A DNA stretch of 5,207 bases from contig JAUVBO010000332.1 in assembly GCA_030591195.1 (NCBI GenBank), positions 1-5,207 on the forward strand, written 5' to 3'. The DNA comes from Pseudomonadota bacterium (GTDB taxonomy: Bacteria > Myxococcota > Polyangia > GCA-2747355 > JACKDQ01). Below the pieces are notes generated by a model. The model did not search any database. It was given only the letters and a program-made list of their open reading frames with translations, and was not told where the DNA came from. Positions within the stretch are counted from its first letter, which is position 1; every line of letters starts with the position of its first letter. Made by a program: the position numbers and the translations under genes. Positions 1 through 5,207 of this stretch are shown in pieces.

Positions 1-952
1 CGTCGACGAACTCGAGCGGGGCCGGCGGGCCTGGCAGCGCGACCACCTGCCTCCCTGGCGGGTCGGGCTGCCCCGGAGTCGCGTTCAGACCTGCCAGCGT
101 CGGATCCAGACCTGGTGGTCCGGCCTCGTCGCGTTCCACCGTCAGGTGCGGCTGGGTCGGCCGCTCGTGGGGCTTGATCTTCTCCGCTCTTCGCCGCGGC
201 GGGACGCGCGCGAACAGGTCGCTGTCGAGCGGGCGGACCTCGGGGGTCTCGTCGAGGTCGATGTCGGCGAAGAGGTCACGATCGAGCGACAGCTCGCCCG
301 AAGGACCTGGATCGGCGAAGGCGTCGGCGAACAGGTCGCCGTCGAGGGCCGGAGGGCCGGCGTCGTCGTCGCCCGGCGGGGGGCCGGGCAGGTCGACGTC
401 TGAGATGCCGATGCGGACGACGCTCGCAGGCCCGGCGGGCGGCTCGGCGGGCTCTTCATCCGCAGCGCGCTGGCCCGCTTCACCCTCGATGCTCACCGGC
501 ATCAGGTTCTGGGCGGTGGGTGCTTCGCGGCGGGCTTGCAGCGGACGGGAGCGGCTCTCTTCGGCGTCCACCGCGCCGCTACCCGAGCCCGCGAGCTTCC
601 TGCCGCCCGCGGAGTCGAGGGTGATCTCCAGATCGTCGTCGGGGGAGTCGACCCAGCTCTCGGCGAGCCTCTCGTACAGCTCCTTGGCCTTCATCGGTCG
701 GGTGTCGCCGCCAAACTCCTCGATCTGTCTGGTCGGCGCGTTGAACTCGTCGGCCGGTGGATCGTCGATCGACACTGACGGCGGGGCGGCCGCTGGGGCT
801 TGACCCTCCTCGCCGTCCTCGTCGTCATCGTCGTCCGGCACCGCCGGCGGCAGCTCAGACCACGACGGTCCGCCAAACTCGAACTCGGCGTTGGCCCAGT
901 CCTCCTTCTGCTTGCCGGTCTCGCCGGTCTTTTTGGGCCCCGATCCGTTCAT
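1..952 (-). CDS. Acidic, proline-rich, probably disordered protein with LDxDLFA motif repeats (N-terminal part, runs off left edge)
   Basis: The minus-strand frame from ATG at 952-950 stays open to base 1, giving 317 codons and no stop. The protein starts MNGSGPKKTGETGKQ and is dominated by Asp, Glu, Pro, Gly and Ala. It has an acidic run at residues 40-49 (five Asp, then EDGEE) and a short helix-like stretch near 87-105 (MKAKELYERLAESWVD). Residues 203-248 hold three copies of LDxDLFA. A basic patch, PPRRRAEKIK, follows. I see no signal peptide, membrane segment or enzyme motif, so a cytoplasmic protein with a long disordered N-terminal half is likely; any folded domain would lie beyond the left edge. 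The start is chosen because it is the first ATG after the divergent promoter region, although the ribosome site is weak (only GAG two bases upstream). In-frame TTG at 958-956 is an alternative. The amino-acid composition suits real coding better than the antisense frames, which are Arg/Ser-rich. I do not recognise the family. Confidence 0.72.
   Translation of the reverse strand, partial: MNGSGPKKTGETGKQKEDWANAEFEFGGPSWSELPPAVPDDDDDEDGEEGQAPAAAPPSVSIDDPPADEFNAPTRQIEEFGGDTRPMKAKELYERLAESWVDSPDDDLEITLDSAGGRKLAGSGSGAVDAEESRSRPLQARREAPTAQNLMPVSIEGEAGQRAADEEPAEPPAGPASVVRIGISDVDLPGPPPGDDDAGPPALDGDLFADAFADPGPSGELSLDRDLFADIDLDETPEVRPLDSDLFARVPPRRRAEKIKPHERPTQPHLTVERDEAGPPGLDPTLAGLNATPGQPDPPGRQVVALPGPPAPLEFVD
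209..346 (-). repeat. Three spaced LDxDLFA protein motifs (about 20-residue period)
   Basis: Within the truncated acidic protein, LDGDLFA (residues 203-209), LDRDLFA (223-229) and LDSDLFA (242-248) recur at spacings of 20 and 19 residues. The intervening residues differ, so the motif rather than the whole unit is conserved. The first two copies continue with Asp after DLFA; the third continues with Arg-Val and runs into a basic patch. An acidic-hydrophobic-aromatic core repeated in disordered sequence is what a short binding motif would look like, but no partner can be named. Confidence 0.7.
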
Positions 953-988
953 TCTCAAGCGTGCACTACGATACCTCGAACCCGCCGC

Positions 989-1025
989 AGTGGCCAACCG
1001 GCGAGCTTAGTGGCCACCCGCGAGC
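989..1025. repeat. Near-identical direct repeat pair in divergent promoter region, possible regulator site
   Basis: AGTGGCCAACCGGCGAGC (989-1006) is followed by AGTGGCCACCCGCGAGC (1009-1025). The two share AGTGGCCA and GCGAGC, with one base lost in the middle, and their starts are exactly 20 bp apart, about two helical turns. They lie between the divergent starts at 952 and 1094 and just upstream of the rightward promoter candidate. A further GTGGCCA occurs at 1067-1073. Position and spacing suit a regulator binding one face of the DNA; that role is inferred. Confidence 0.4.
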
Positions 1026-1033
1026 ATCGAGTC

Positions 1034-1062
1034 TTGGCCCCGCCAGCAGTCGCTGTGATACC
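1034..1062 (+). promoter_or_regulatory. Candidate sigma-70-type promoter for the TPR-PEGA gene
   Basis: A -35-like TTGGCC (1034-1039; matches TTGACA at four positions) is separated by exactly 17 bp from GATACC (1057-1062; matches TATAAT at three). The latter is preceded by TG at 1054-1055, the extended -10 position. Transcription would start near 1069, leaving a leader of about 25 nt that contains the ribosome site AGGGGGA (1080-1086). The hexamers are imperfect, so spacing, extended -10 and position carry the case. Confidence 0.35.
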
Positions 1063-1093
1063 CTCGGTGGCCATCAAGCAGGGGGATCGACGC

Positions 1094-2098
1094 ATGAACC
1101 AGTTCCTCCGACGAGGCCGCCTTCGTCTCCGCGGGGTCGCTGCGATCGCCGTCCTCTGGGTCGCCGGGGGCCCCGTGACGCCGGCCAGCGCCCAGGTCAA
1201 GCCGGCGGAGGCGCACTACAAGACGGGCCAGGCCTACTACCAGCGTGGCGCCTACGCCGATGCGATCCGCGAGTTCGAGCGGGCGTACAAGCTCTCCATG
1301 CGCTCGGAGCTACTCTACAACATCGGCCAGACCTACGAGCGTCTCGGTGACCTGCAGCGGGCGGTGGCCTACCTGGCGCGCTACCTGAAAAAATCCGGGA
1401 CCAGCAACGAGGCCCTGGCGCAGAAGATCGAGAACCTCCGCCGTCGGCTGGAGCAGACCGGCGTGCGGATCAAGTGCCAGGTCGCGGGCGCCGCGGTCAT
1501 CGTCGACGGCAAGGCGGTGGGGACGACTCCGCTGGCCAAGGCGATCCACCTGCAGCCCGGCCAGCACCAGGTTCAGGTGACGAAGAGCGGGTACGCGCCT
1601 TACTCGCTGGCGGTCTCGGTGACCGCCGGAACGGTGGTCGACGTCGACGTCTCGATCGAGCCGGTGAAGGCGGTCAGCGCCACGACCTCGGAGGCGGGCG
1701 GGGCGAGCGCCTCGGCGACCGCCGCCCCGGCGACCGCCGCCCCGGCGACTTCCGCCACGGCGACCCGGCCGGTCAAGGGCCGCAAGCGGCTGTGGACCTG
1801 GATCACCCTCGGTACCGCGAGCGCCCTGCTGATCGGTGGCGCGGTCACCGGCGGGCTGGCGCTGGACAAGGCGGCCAGCTCGAGCACCGGCAGCGACGCC
1901 GAGGCCGACTCGGCCAAGACCTTCGGCGCGGTGACCGACGGGTTGCTGATCGCCGGCACCGCGGTAGCGATCACCGGCGTGGTGCTCTTCTTCTTCGAGG
2001 GGAGTGAGGCCGGCGAGCACCGTGGCACCGCCAAGTCTTCGGTGGTCCCGACGCTGGGTCCGGGCTACGCCGGGCTGAGCGCCGCGTTCGACTTCTGA
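1094..2098 (+). CDS. Exported TPR-PEGA domain protein with two C-terminal hydrophobic segments
   Basis: This is a 334-aa envelope protein. Residues 1-33 form a signal peptide: basic MNQFLRRGRLRLR, a hydrophobic core, and an ASA|QV cleavage site. Residues 38-72 and 73-106 form two TPR-like helix pairs (AHYKTGQAYYQRGAYADAI and LLYNIGQTYERLGDLQRAV). A helical stretch with RRRLE follows, then a PEGA domain at about 123-190 with its hallmarks VIVDGKAVGTTPL, LQPGQHQV and KSGYAPY. An Ala/Thr/Ser-rich linker (193-225) leads to KGRKR, a hydrophobic segment at 234-257, a polar loop and a second at 282-301. The C-terminus ends in Phe. PEGA is a small extracytoplasmic beta domain and TPRs bind proteins, so a scaffold or adaptor role in the periplasm is likely; no substrate can be named. 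The frame is open upstream to 800, but ATG 1094 is chosen because it gives the signal peptide and has AGGGGGA 7 nt upstream. The 94-aa gene follows after 37 bp, probably in one transcript. Confidence 0.9.
   Translation: MNQFLRRGRLRLRGVAAIAVLWVAGGPVTPASAQVKPAEAHYKTGQAYYQRGAYADAIREFERAYKLSMRSELLYNIGQTYERLGDLQRAVAYLARYLKKSGTSNEALAQKIENLRRRLEQTGVRIKCQVAGAAVIVDGKAVGTTPLAKAIHLQPGQHQVQVTKSGYAPYSLAVSVTAGTVVDVDVSIEPVKAVSATTSEAGGASASATAAPATAAPATSATATRPVKGRKRLWTWITLGTASALLIGGAVTGGLALDKAASSSTGSDAEADSAKTFGAVTDGLLIAGTAVAITGVVLFFFEGSEAGEHRGTAKSSVVPTLGPGYAGLSAAFDF
1715..1759 (+). repeat. 15-bp tandem repeat encoding Ala/Thr/Pro linker
   Basis: GCGACCGCCGCCCCG occurs twice in perfect tandem (1715-1729, 1730-1744), followed by a degenerate third copy, GCGACTTCCGCCACG (1745-1759). 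The unit is five codons, so copy number can change without a frameshift. It encodes ATAAP, ATAAP, ATSAT (residues 208-222) in the flexible linker between the PEGA domain and the hydrophobic C-terminal part. Confidence 0.85.
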
Positions 2099-2135
2099 TC
2101 GATCCAGGGACCAGTGACTCGGTGGAGCAGAGGTG

Positions 2136-2420
2136 ATGCGACGGGGCGAGGAGGAGCAACAAGGCGCGGCGGTGCGGGTGGTGCGGCTGCAGCTGCCCGA
2201 CGAGGGCTGCAGCGAGCGCCTGTTCGGCGCGGGGATGCGCGTCAGCTGCTGCGAGGTGGTCTTCAGGCAGATGATGCCGGCGCCCTCCGCGGCGACCCTG
2301 ACCGCCGTGCTCGATCACGGCCTGAGCCTGACTTACGAGCCGACCGAGGCGCCCGATCAGCCGCGGGGCCTGCTCGTGCCGTGGAGTCAGATCGCCTACC
2401 TGCGCCGTTTCGAGCCCTGA
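2136..2420 (+). CDS. Small protein of unknown function (94 aa)
   Basis: I do not recognise this protein. It is 94 aa with a charged, Glu/Gln-rich N-terminus (MRRGEEEQQG), then alternating hydrophobic stretches that read like beta strands (VRVVRLQL, MRVSCCEVVF, LTAVLDHGLSLTYEP) and a closing LLVPWSQIAYLRRF. The last part looks like the final strands of a small beta barrel, but that is only an impression. Cysteines are at 25, 38 and 39. No signal peptide or membrane helix is visible, so it is probably cytoplasmic. ATG 2136 has GGAG at 2124-2127, 8 nt upstream; GTG 2133, directly before it in frame, is an equally possible start and adds one residue. It lies 37 bp after the TPR-PEGA gene on the same strand, which suggests one operon. 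Its last 25 bp overlap the 3' end of the convergent transporter gene. Confidence 0.65.
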   Translation: MRRGEEEQQGAAVRVVRLQLPDEGCSERLFGAGMRVSCCEVVFRQMMPAPSAATLTAVLDHGLSLTYEPTEAPDQPRGLLVPWSQIAYLRRFEP

Positions 2421-4753
2421 CCGGTCGACCCGCTCAAGGCCTCCGAGGGCTCTTGGGGGAAGGCGAGGACGCCGACCTGGATCAGCGCTGGCACCAGCAG
2501 CAGGTCGGCGAGCACGGCCAGGACCAGCACGCCGGGCAGCAAGGTGCCGAGGATCTGGATCGAGTAGTAGCCGGCGGTGGCGAACGGCGCGAAGCCCACC
2601 GCCAGCACCACGGTGGTGAGCACGATCGCCCGGCCCGAGAAGGCGAAGGTCCGCCTGAGCGCCAGGGCGCGGTCGGCGGTCCGCCCGGCCTCGATCCGGT
2701 AGCGCATCAGGAAGTGGATCGTGTCGTCGACGCCGATGCCGACGGCGATCATCGCCACCAGCAGGGTGTCCGAGTCGACGCGGTCGACGAAGGCGCCGAG
2801 GTATCCGCCGAGGCAGAGCAGCGGCAGCAGGTTCGGCACCATCGAGACCACGCCGACGCGCAGCGAGCGGAGCCCGATCGCCATCATCACCGCGATCAGC
2901 AGGATCGACAGCCCGAGGCCCCGGCGCTGGCCCTCGATGATCGAGCCGAGCCACCAGCCCATCATGTACGACAGGCTGGTCGGCTCTGACTTCGCCAGGT
3001 CACCGAGGGCCGCGGCGGCCAGGCGGCGAGCCTCCTCGCCGACCTCGTAGGTCGCGCGCACCCCGTAGTCGTTGATCCGTAGCGACAGCCGCATCGAGCG
3101 CCGGGAGAAGTCCACCAGGCGCTCGAGCTCCTCGCCCCCCGAGATCTCGAACAGCAGCAAGTACTGGGCGATCGCGTTGTTGCTCGTCGGCAGCCGGCCT
3201 TCGGCCCCGAGGGCGCGGTGCATCGTCTCGAGCAGGGTCACCAGCGAGATCACGCGGTCGACCTTGGGCAGGGCCTCGAGCTGGCGCTGCAGCGCCGCCA
3301 CCCGGGCGAAGATCTCCTGATCGGTCAGCTTGCGGTCCGCCGGGCAGTCGACGAACAGCTCGAGGATGTTGGTCGCCGAGAAATGGCGCTCGAAGTAGCG
3401 CTTGTCCCGGCGGAAGTCGCTGTCCTCGTCGATCCGCTCGGCGATCTCGGTCTCGATGTTGAGCACCGCGGTGCCTGCCACCGCGAGGCCGAGGAGCAGG
3501 GCGAAGGCCCCGATCACCGCGCGGGGCCTCGCCGCCGAGAGGCGGGCGAAGGCCCCGATCACCGCGTCGAGCCAGCCGTCGTCGAGGTGCGTGGCGCGAG
3601 CGCCCCCGGCCACGGCGTCGTCGATCGGGCCGACCTTCGGGCGGATGAACGACAGGGCGATCGGCACCAGCGTCATCGCCACCAGCAGGGCGGTGGCGAC
3701 GCCGAAGCCGAGTACCACGCCGAGCAGGCGGAACATCGGCGTTGGCACCAGCGAGAGGCAGACGAAGCCGACGAAGGTCGTCAGCGAGGTCAGCAGGCAG
3801 GCGGTGCCGACGTCGGTGGCGCTGGCGAGGATCGCGTCGCGGTGGGTCTTGCCCCGGCGTAGCTCGAGCTGGTAGGCGCTCCAGAGGTGGATCACGTCGG
3901 AGAAGGCGACGATCAGGATCACCGCCGGGACCATGCTGAGGAAGATCGACAGCTCGCGGTCGAGCAGCCGGGCGAAGGCCATGGTCCAGACCACCGACAG
4001 CCCCGAGACGCCCATCACCAGCGCCACCGGGGCGAGGCGCCGGAAGAGCAGCAGCACGACGCCGAGCAGCGCCAGGATCGAGATCGGGAAGCGCAGCTTC
4101 AGGTTGCTCTGGGTCTGATCCATGATCTCGCCGAGCAGCGCCGGGATGCCCGCCCGGTGCAGGCGTCGGGGGTCGAAGCCGGCGTCGCGGAAGTGCTCGA
4201 AGACCTCGGTCACCAGCCCGGGCGTCCTCTCCGCCAGCCGGTCGGGATCGACCTCGAGCTCGACCACCACGGCGGTGTGGCGGCCATCGGCCGAGATCAA
4301 CAGATCGCGCAGCTGGTCGTCCTTGCGCAGCGCCGCGAGCAGGGCCTGACGCTCGGCGTCGCTCTTCGCCTCCCGGGCGAGCTTGGCGTAGCGTTCGACG
4401 TGGAGGGTGGCTCCTCCTTCGGCCCAGATCCGCTGGGCGTTGAGCAGGCTGTCGGTGCGCGCGACGTCCGGCATCCGCTCGGTGCGCGCGATCGCCCGGG
4501 CGAGGCGGGCCAGGCTCGCCGGGGCGAGGGGATCGTCATCCTCGTAGGCGATGATGAAGACCTCGTCGTTGGCGAACTTGCGCATTCGCTCGAGGTAGCG
4601 GGCGTACTGCGGCCGGTCACCGAAGAACATCTTCTTGATCGACGTCGCGATCACCGCGTCGGTGAGGCAGACGCCGGAGGCAGCGGTGACCACCAGGCAG
4701 AGGATCAGGACGGTCACCCGGTGACCGAGCACGAAGCGGAAGTAGGCTCTCAA
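2396..4753 (-). CDS. RND-superfamily (HAE3/MMPL-like) transporter, 12 membrane helices
   Basis: This inner-membrane protein (785 aa from the chosen start) has the duplicated RND plan. Helix 1 (about 11-30) is followed by a large periplasmic loop (31-220), helices 2-6 (about 221-369), helix 7 (about 411-431), a second loop (432-611) and helices 8-12 (about 612-760). Helix 10 carries GIGVDDTIHF (672-681), characteristic of HAE3-type RND proteins, and helix 4 has the matching FSDVIHL (284-290). The intramembrane Asp residues (286, 676, 677) probably form the proton relay. Family members export lipids or other hydrophobic compounds; the substrate here cannot be told. The protein ends in GSKRRR. 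The frame is open to an ATG at 4843, but those 30 extra residues are Arg/Pro-rich and a -10 element lies inside them. TTG 4753 gives a normal N-terminus (LRAYFRFVLGHR just before helix 1), though without a clear ribosome site. No partner adaptor or outer-membrane channel gene is adjacent. Confidence 0.93.
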   Translation of the reverse strand: MRAYFRFVLGHRVTVLILCLVVTAASGVCLTDAVIATSIKKMFFGDRPQYARYLERMRKFANDEVFIIAYEDDDPLAPASLARLARAIARTERMPDVARTDSLLNAQRIWAEGGATLHVERYAKLAREAKSDAERQALLAALRKDDQLRDLLISADGRHTAVVVELEVDPDRLAERTPGLVTEVFEHFRDAGFDPRRLHRAGIPALLGEIMDQTQSNLKLRFPISILALLGVVLLLFRRLAPVALVMGVSGLSVVWTMAFARLLDRELSIFLSMVPAVILIVAFSDVIHLWSAYQLELRRGKTHRDAILASATDVGTACLLTSLTTFVGFVCLSLVPTPMFRLLGVVLGFGVATALLVAMTLVPIALSFIRPKVGPIDDAVAGGARATHLDDGWLDAVIGAFARLSAARPRAVIGAFALLLGLAVAGTAVLNIETEIAERIDEDSDFRRDKRYFERHFSATNILELFVDCPADRKLTDQEIFARVAALQRQLEALPKVDRVISLVTLLETMHRALGAEGRLPTSNNAIAQYLLLFEISGGEELERLVDFSRRSMRLSLRINDYGVRATYEVGEEARRLAAAALGDLAKSEPTSLSYMMGWWLGSIIEGQRRGLGLSILLIAVMMAIGLRSLRVGVVSMVPNLLPLLCLGGYLGAFVDRVDSDTLLVAMIAVGIGVDDTIHFLMRYRIEAGRTADRALALRRTFAFSGRAIVLTTVVLAVGFAPFATAGYYSIQILGTLLPGVLVLAVLADLLLVPALIQVGVLAFPQEPSEALSGSTGQGSKRRR
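3499..3566. repeat. 23-bp exact direct repeat inside the transporter gene
   Basis: The 23 bases at 3499-3521 recur exactly at 3544-3566, offset by 45 bp and so in the same reading frame. Both copies encode AVIGAFA on the minus strand (residues 397-403 and 412-418), separated by RLSAARPR. The second copy begins helix 7; the first lies in the amphipathic stretch before it. The sequence between the copies is not repeated. It may be a small in-frame duplication with later drift. Confidence 0.8.
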
Positions 4754-4783
4754 GCTGCTGTCGACTCGCTGGGGCGGAGCCGG

Positions 4784-4789
4784 ATGATA
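4784..4789 (-). promoter_or_regulatory. Candidate -10 element for the RND transporter gene
   Basis: Read on the minus strand, this is TATCAT, five of six matches to TATAAT. Transcription would begin near 4777, about 24 nt before the proposed TTG start at 4753. The region 16-18 bp upstream (around 4806-4813, reading CACGCTC) has no good -35 hexamer, so an activator or another sigma factor may be needed, or the match may be chance. The element supports the TTG start, because the longer frame would place it within coding sequence. Confidence 0.35.
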
Positions 4790-4825
4790 GCGCACCCGGC
4801 GCGGACGAGCGTGACGATTCTCGGT

Positions 4826-4848
4826 GGCTGGTGGCCAGGCCACTGGCC
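4826..4848. promoter_or_regulatory. 23-bp imperfect dyad, possible operator in divergent intergenic region
   Basis: The left arm GGCtgGTGGCC and the right arm GGCCACtgGCC flank a central A at 4837. Nine of 11 positions are complementary, with a perfect 6-bp inner core on each side (4831-4836 and 4838-4843). It sits about 40 bp upstream of the transporter -10 element and 170 bp upstream of the lipoprotein start. That placement suits a dimeric regulator, probably acting leftward. The core shares AGTGGCC with the direct repeats at 989-1025. The rest of 4754-5016 shows no gene and no convincing rightward promoter. Confidence 0.35.
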
Positions 4849-5005
4849 GGCGGCGGTGGCGACTGTGGCCGGCTGTTTGCCGATCGAGATGGCTAGTTGC
4901 CCGGAATCACTCGGCCGCTCGGGGCTCAGGTTGGCCCGAAAGATGCTGGCAGGCTCAGCAAAGCAACCGGCGAGTCCACTTGCCGCCCTGGGGGGGGAAG
5001 AGTAA

Positions 5006-5010
5006 GGGAG
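5006..5010 (+). promoter_or_regulatory. Ribosome binding site for the lipoprotein gene
   Basis: GGGAG lies within an AAGGGAGAGG purine run, 6 nt before TTG at 5017. This strong Shine-Dalgarno match is the main reason for choosing a TTG start, since no ATG or GTG in this frame is equally well placed. Confidence 0.6.
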
Positions 5011-5016
5011 AGGCGT

Positions 5017-5207
5017 TTGACCAAAACAAGCTTTGCACGGGCGCAGGGGGTCCTGGTGGCGGCCTGCGTCCTGTCCGGGTGGTGGTCGGGCTGCGCTCAC
5101 CAGCCGGATGAAGACGGTCCGCCGTGCGGGACCAAGTGCGACGGCGAGACGATCGAAGCCGAGCCCGAGTCCACGCCGGCCGAAGTGGTCGACCCGGCGA
5201 AGCTGGC
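5017..5207 (+). CDS. Putative lipoprotein (N-terminal part, runs off right edge)
   Basis: A frame from TTG 5017 is open to the end of the window (63 full codons). It begins MTKTSFARAQGVLVAACVLSG and continues WWSGC, giving a lipoprotein signal peptide with a basic n-region, a hydrophobic core and Cys26 as the predicted lipidated residue. The lipobox WSGC has Trp where Leu is usual, so processing by signal peptidase II is likely but not certain. The mature part starts AHQPDEDGPP and has Cys37 and Cys41 (CGTKC), then an acidic, proline-containing linker (GETIEAEPESTPAEVVD) typical of surface tethers. The functional domain lies beyond the window. The gene is divergent from the RND transporter, with about 263 bp between starts; shared regulation is possible, a shared function is not shown. 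Confidence 0.7.
   Translation, partial: MTKTSFARAQGVLVAACVLSGWWSGCAHQPDEDGPPCGTKCDGETIEAEPESTPAEVVDPAKL

Noticed and set aside
174..803. 209-codon plus-strand open frame (Ser/Arg-rich)
   Set aside because: It is antisense to the acidic gene, has no plausible domain and reflects GC-rich third positions on the other strand.
800..1093. Upstream extension of the TPR-PEGA frame by 98 codons
   Set aside because: It would overlap the divergent acidic gene and the promoter region and bury the signal peptide; ATG 1094 has a strong ribosome site.
2412..2452. GAGCCCT ... AGGGCTC inverted repeat as a terminator
   Set aside because: The 7-bp stem has a 27-nt loop, lies mostly in coding sequence and has no T-tract on either strand.
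1971..2954. 327-codon minus-strand open frame
   Set aside because: It crosses the 3' ends of three genes in a different frame and is Arg/Pro-rich without any domain; the RND frame on the same strand is clearly the coding one.
4754..4843. 30-residue N-terminal extension of the RND protein from ATG 4843
   Set aside because: The segment is Arg/Pro/His-rich, contains the -10 element and half of the dyad, and is not expected before helix 1 in this family.
4931..4936. TTGGCC as a -35 for the lipoprotein gene
   Set aside because: No acceptable -10 hexamer occurs at 16-18 bp downstream (the 17-bp position reads CTCAGC).
3887..5005. 372-codon plus-strand open frame
   Set aside because: It is mostly antisense to the RND gene, with a His/Asp/Gln/Arg-rich composition typical of shadow frames, and it runs through the intergenic dyad.
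1..5207. Defence system, biosynthetic cluster or mobile element
   Set aside because: No transposase, integrase, nuclease, toxin-antitoxin pair or biosynthetic enzyme is visible; the genes look like ordinary chromosomal envelope genes.

Overview
The window is strongly GC-rich with G/C-ending codons throughout. Its gene set fits a Gram-negative bacterium of the Myxococcota type: a secreted TPR-PEGA protein, a large RND/MMPL-type membrane protein, a lipoprotein and an acidic disordered protein. Such TPR-PEGA proteins are typical of that phylum. No RNA gene, CRISPR array, insertion sequence or phage gene is visible, and nothing identifies the species.

Layout, left to right. (1) 1-952, minus strand: the N-terminal 317 codons of an acidic, proline-rich, probably disordered protein that runs off the left edge. 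It carries three spaced copies of an LDxDLFA motif. (2) 953-1093: a divergent intergenic region with a pair of near-identical direct repeats 20 bp apart and a plausible extended -10 promoter facing right. (3) 1094-2098, plus: a 334-aa exported protein with a signal peptide, two TPR-like repeats, a PEGA domain, an Ala/Thr-rich linker and two hydrophobic C-terminal segments. (4) 2136-2420, plus: a 94-aa protein of unknown function, 37 bp downstream and probably cotranscribed. (5) 2396-4753, minus: a 785-aa, 12-helix RND-superfamily transporter of the HAE3/MMPL-like kind, overlapping gene 4 tail-to-tail by 25 bp. (6) 4754-5016: a second divergent intergenic region with a good -10 element for the transporter and an operator-like dyad. 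(7) 5017-5207, plus: the start of a lipoprotein that runs off the right edge.

Most of the named products act at the envelope: the TPR-PEGA protein is exported, the RND protein spans the inner membrane, and the last gene encodes a lipoprotein. The RND gene and the lipoprotein gene are divergent and could share control through the region between them. No gene pair shows a direct functional link, so a single coordinated system cannot be claimed. The most unusual items are the DLFA motif array, the awkward topology of the TPR-PEGA protein, the unassigned 94-aa protein, and the repeat and dyad sites in the two divergent promoter regions.
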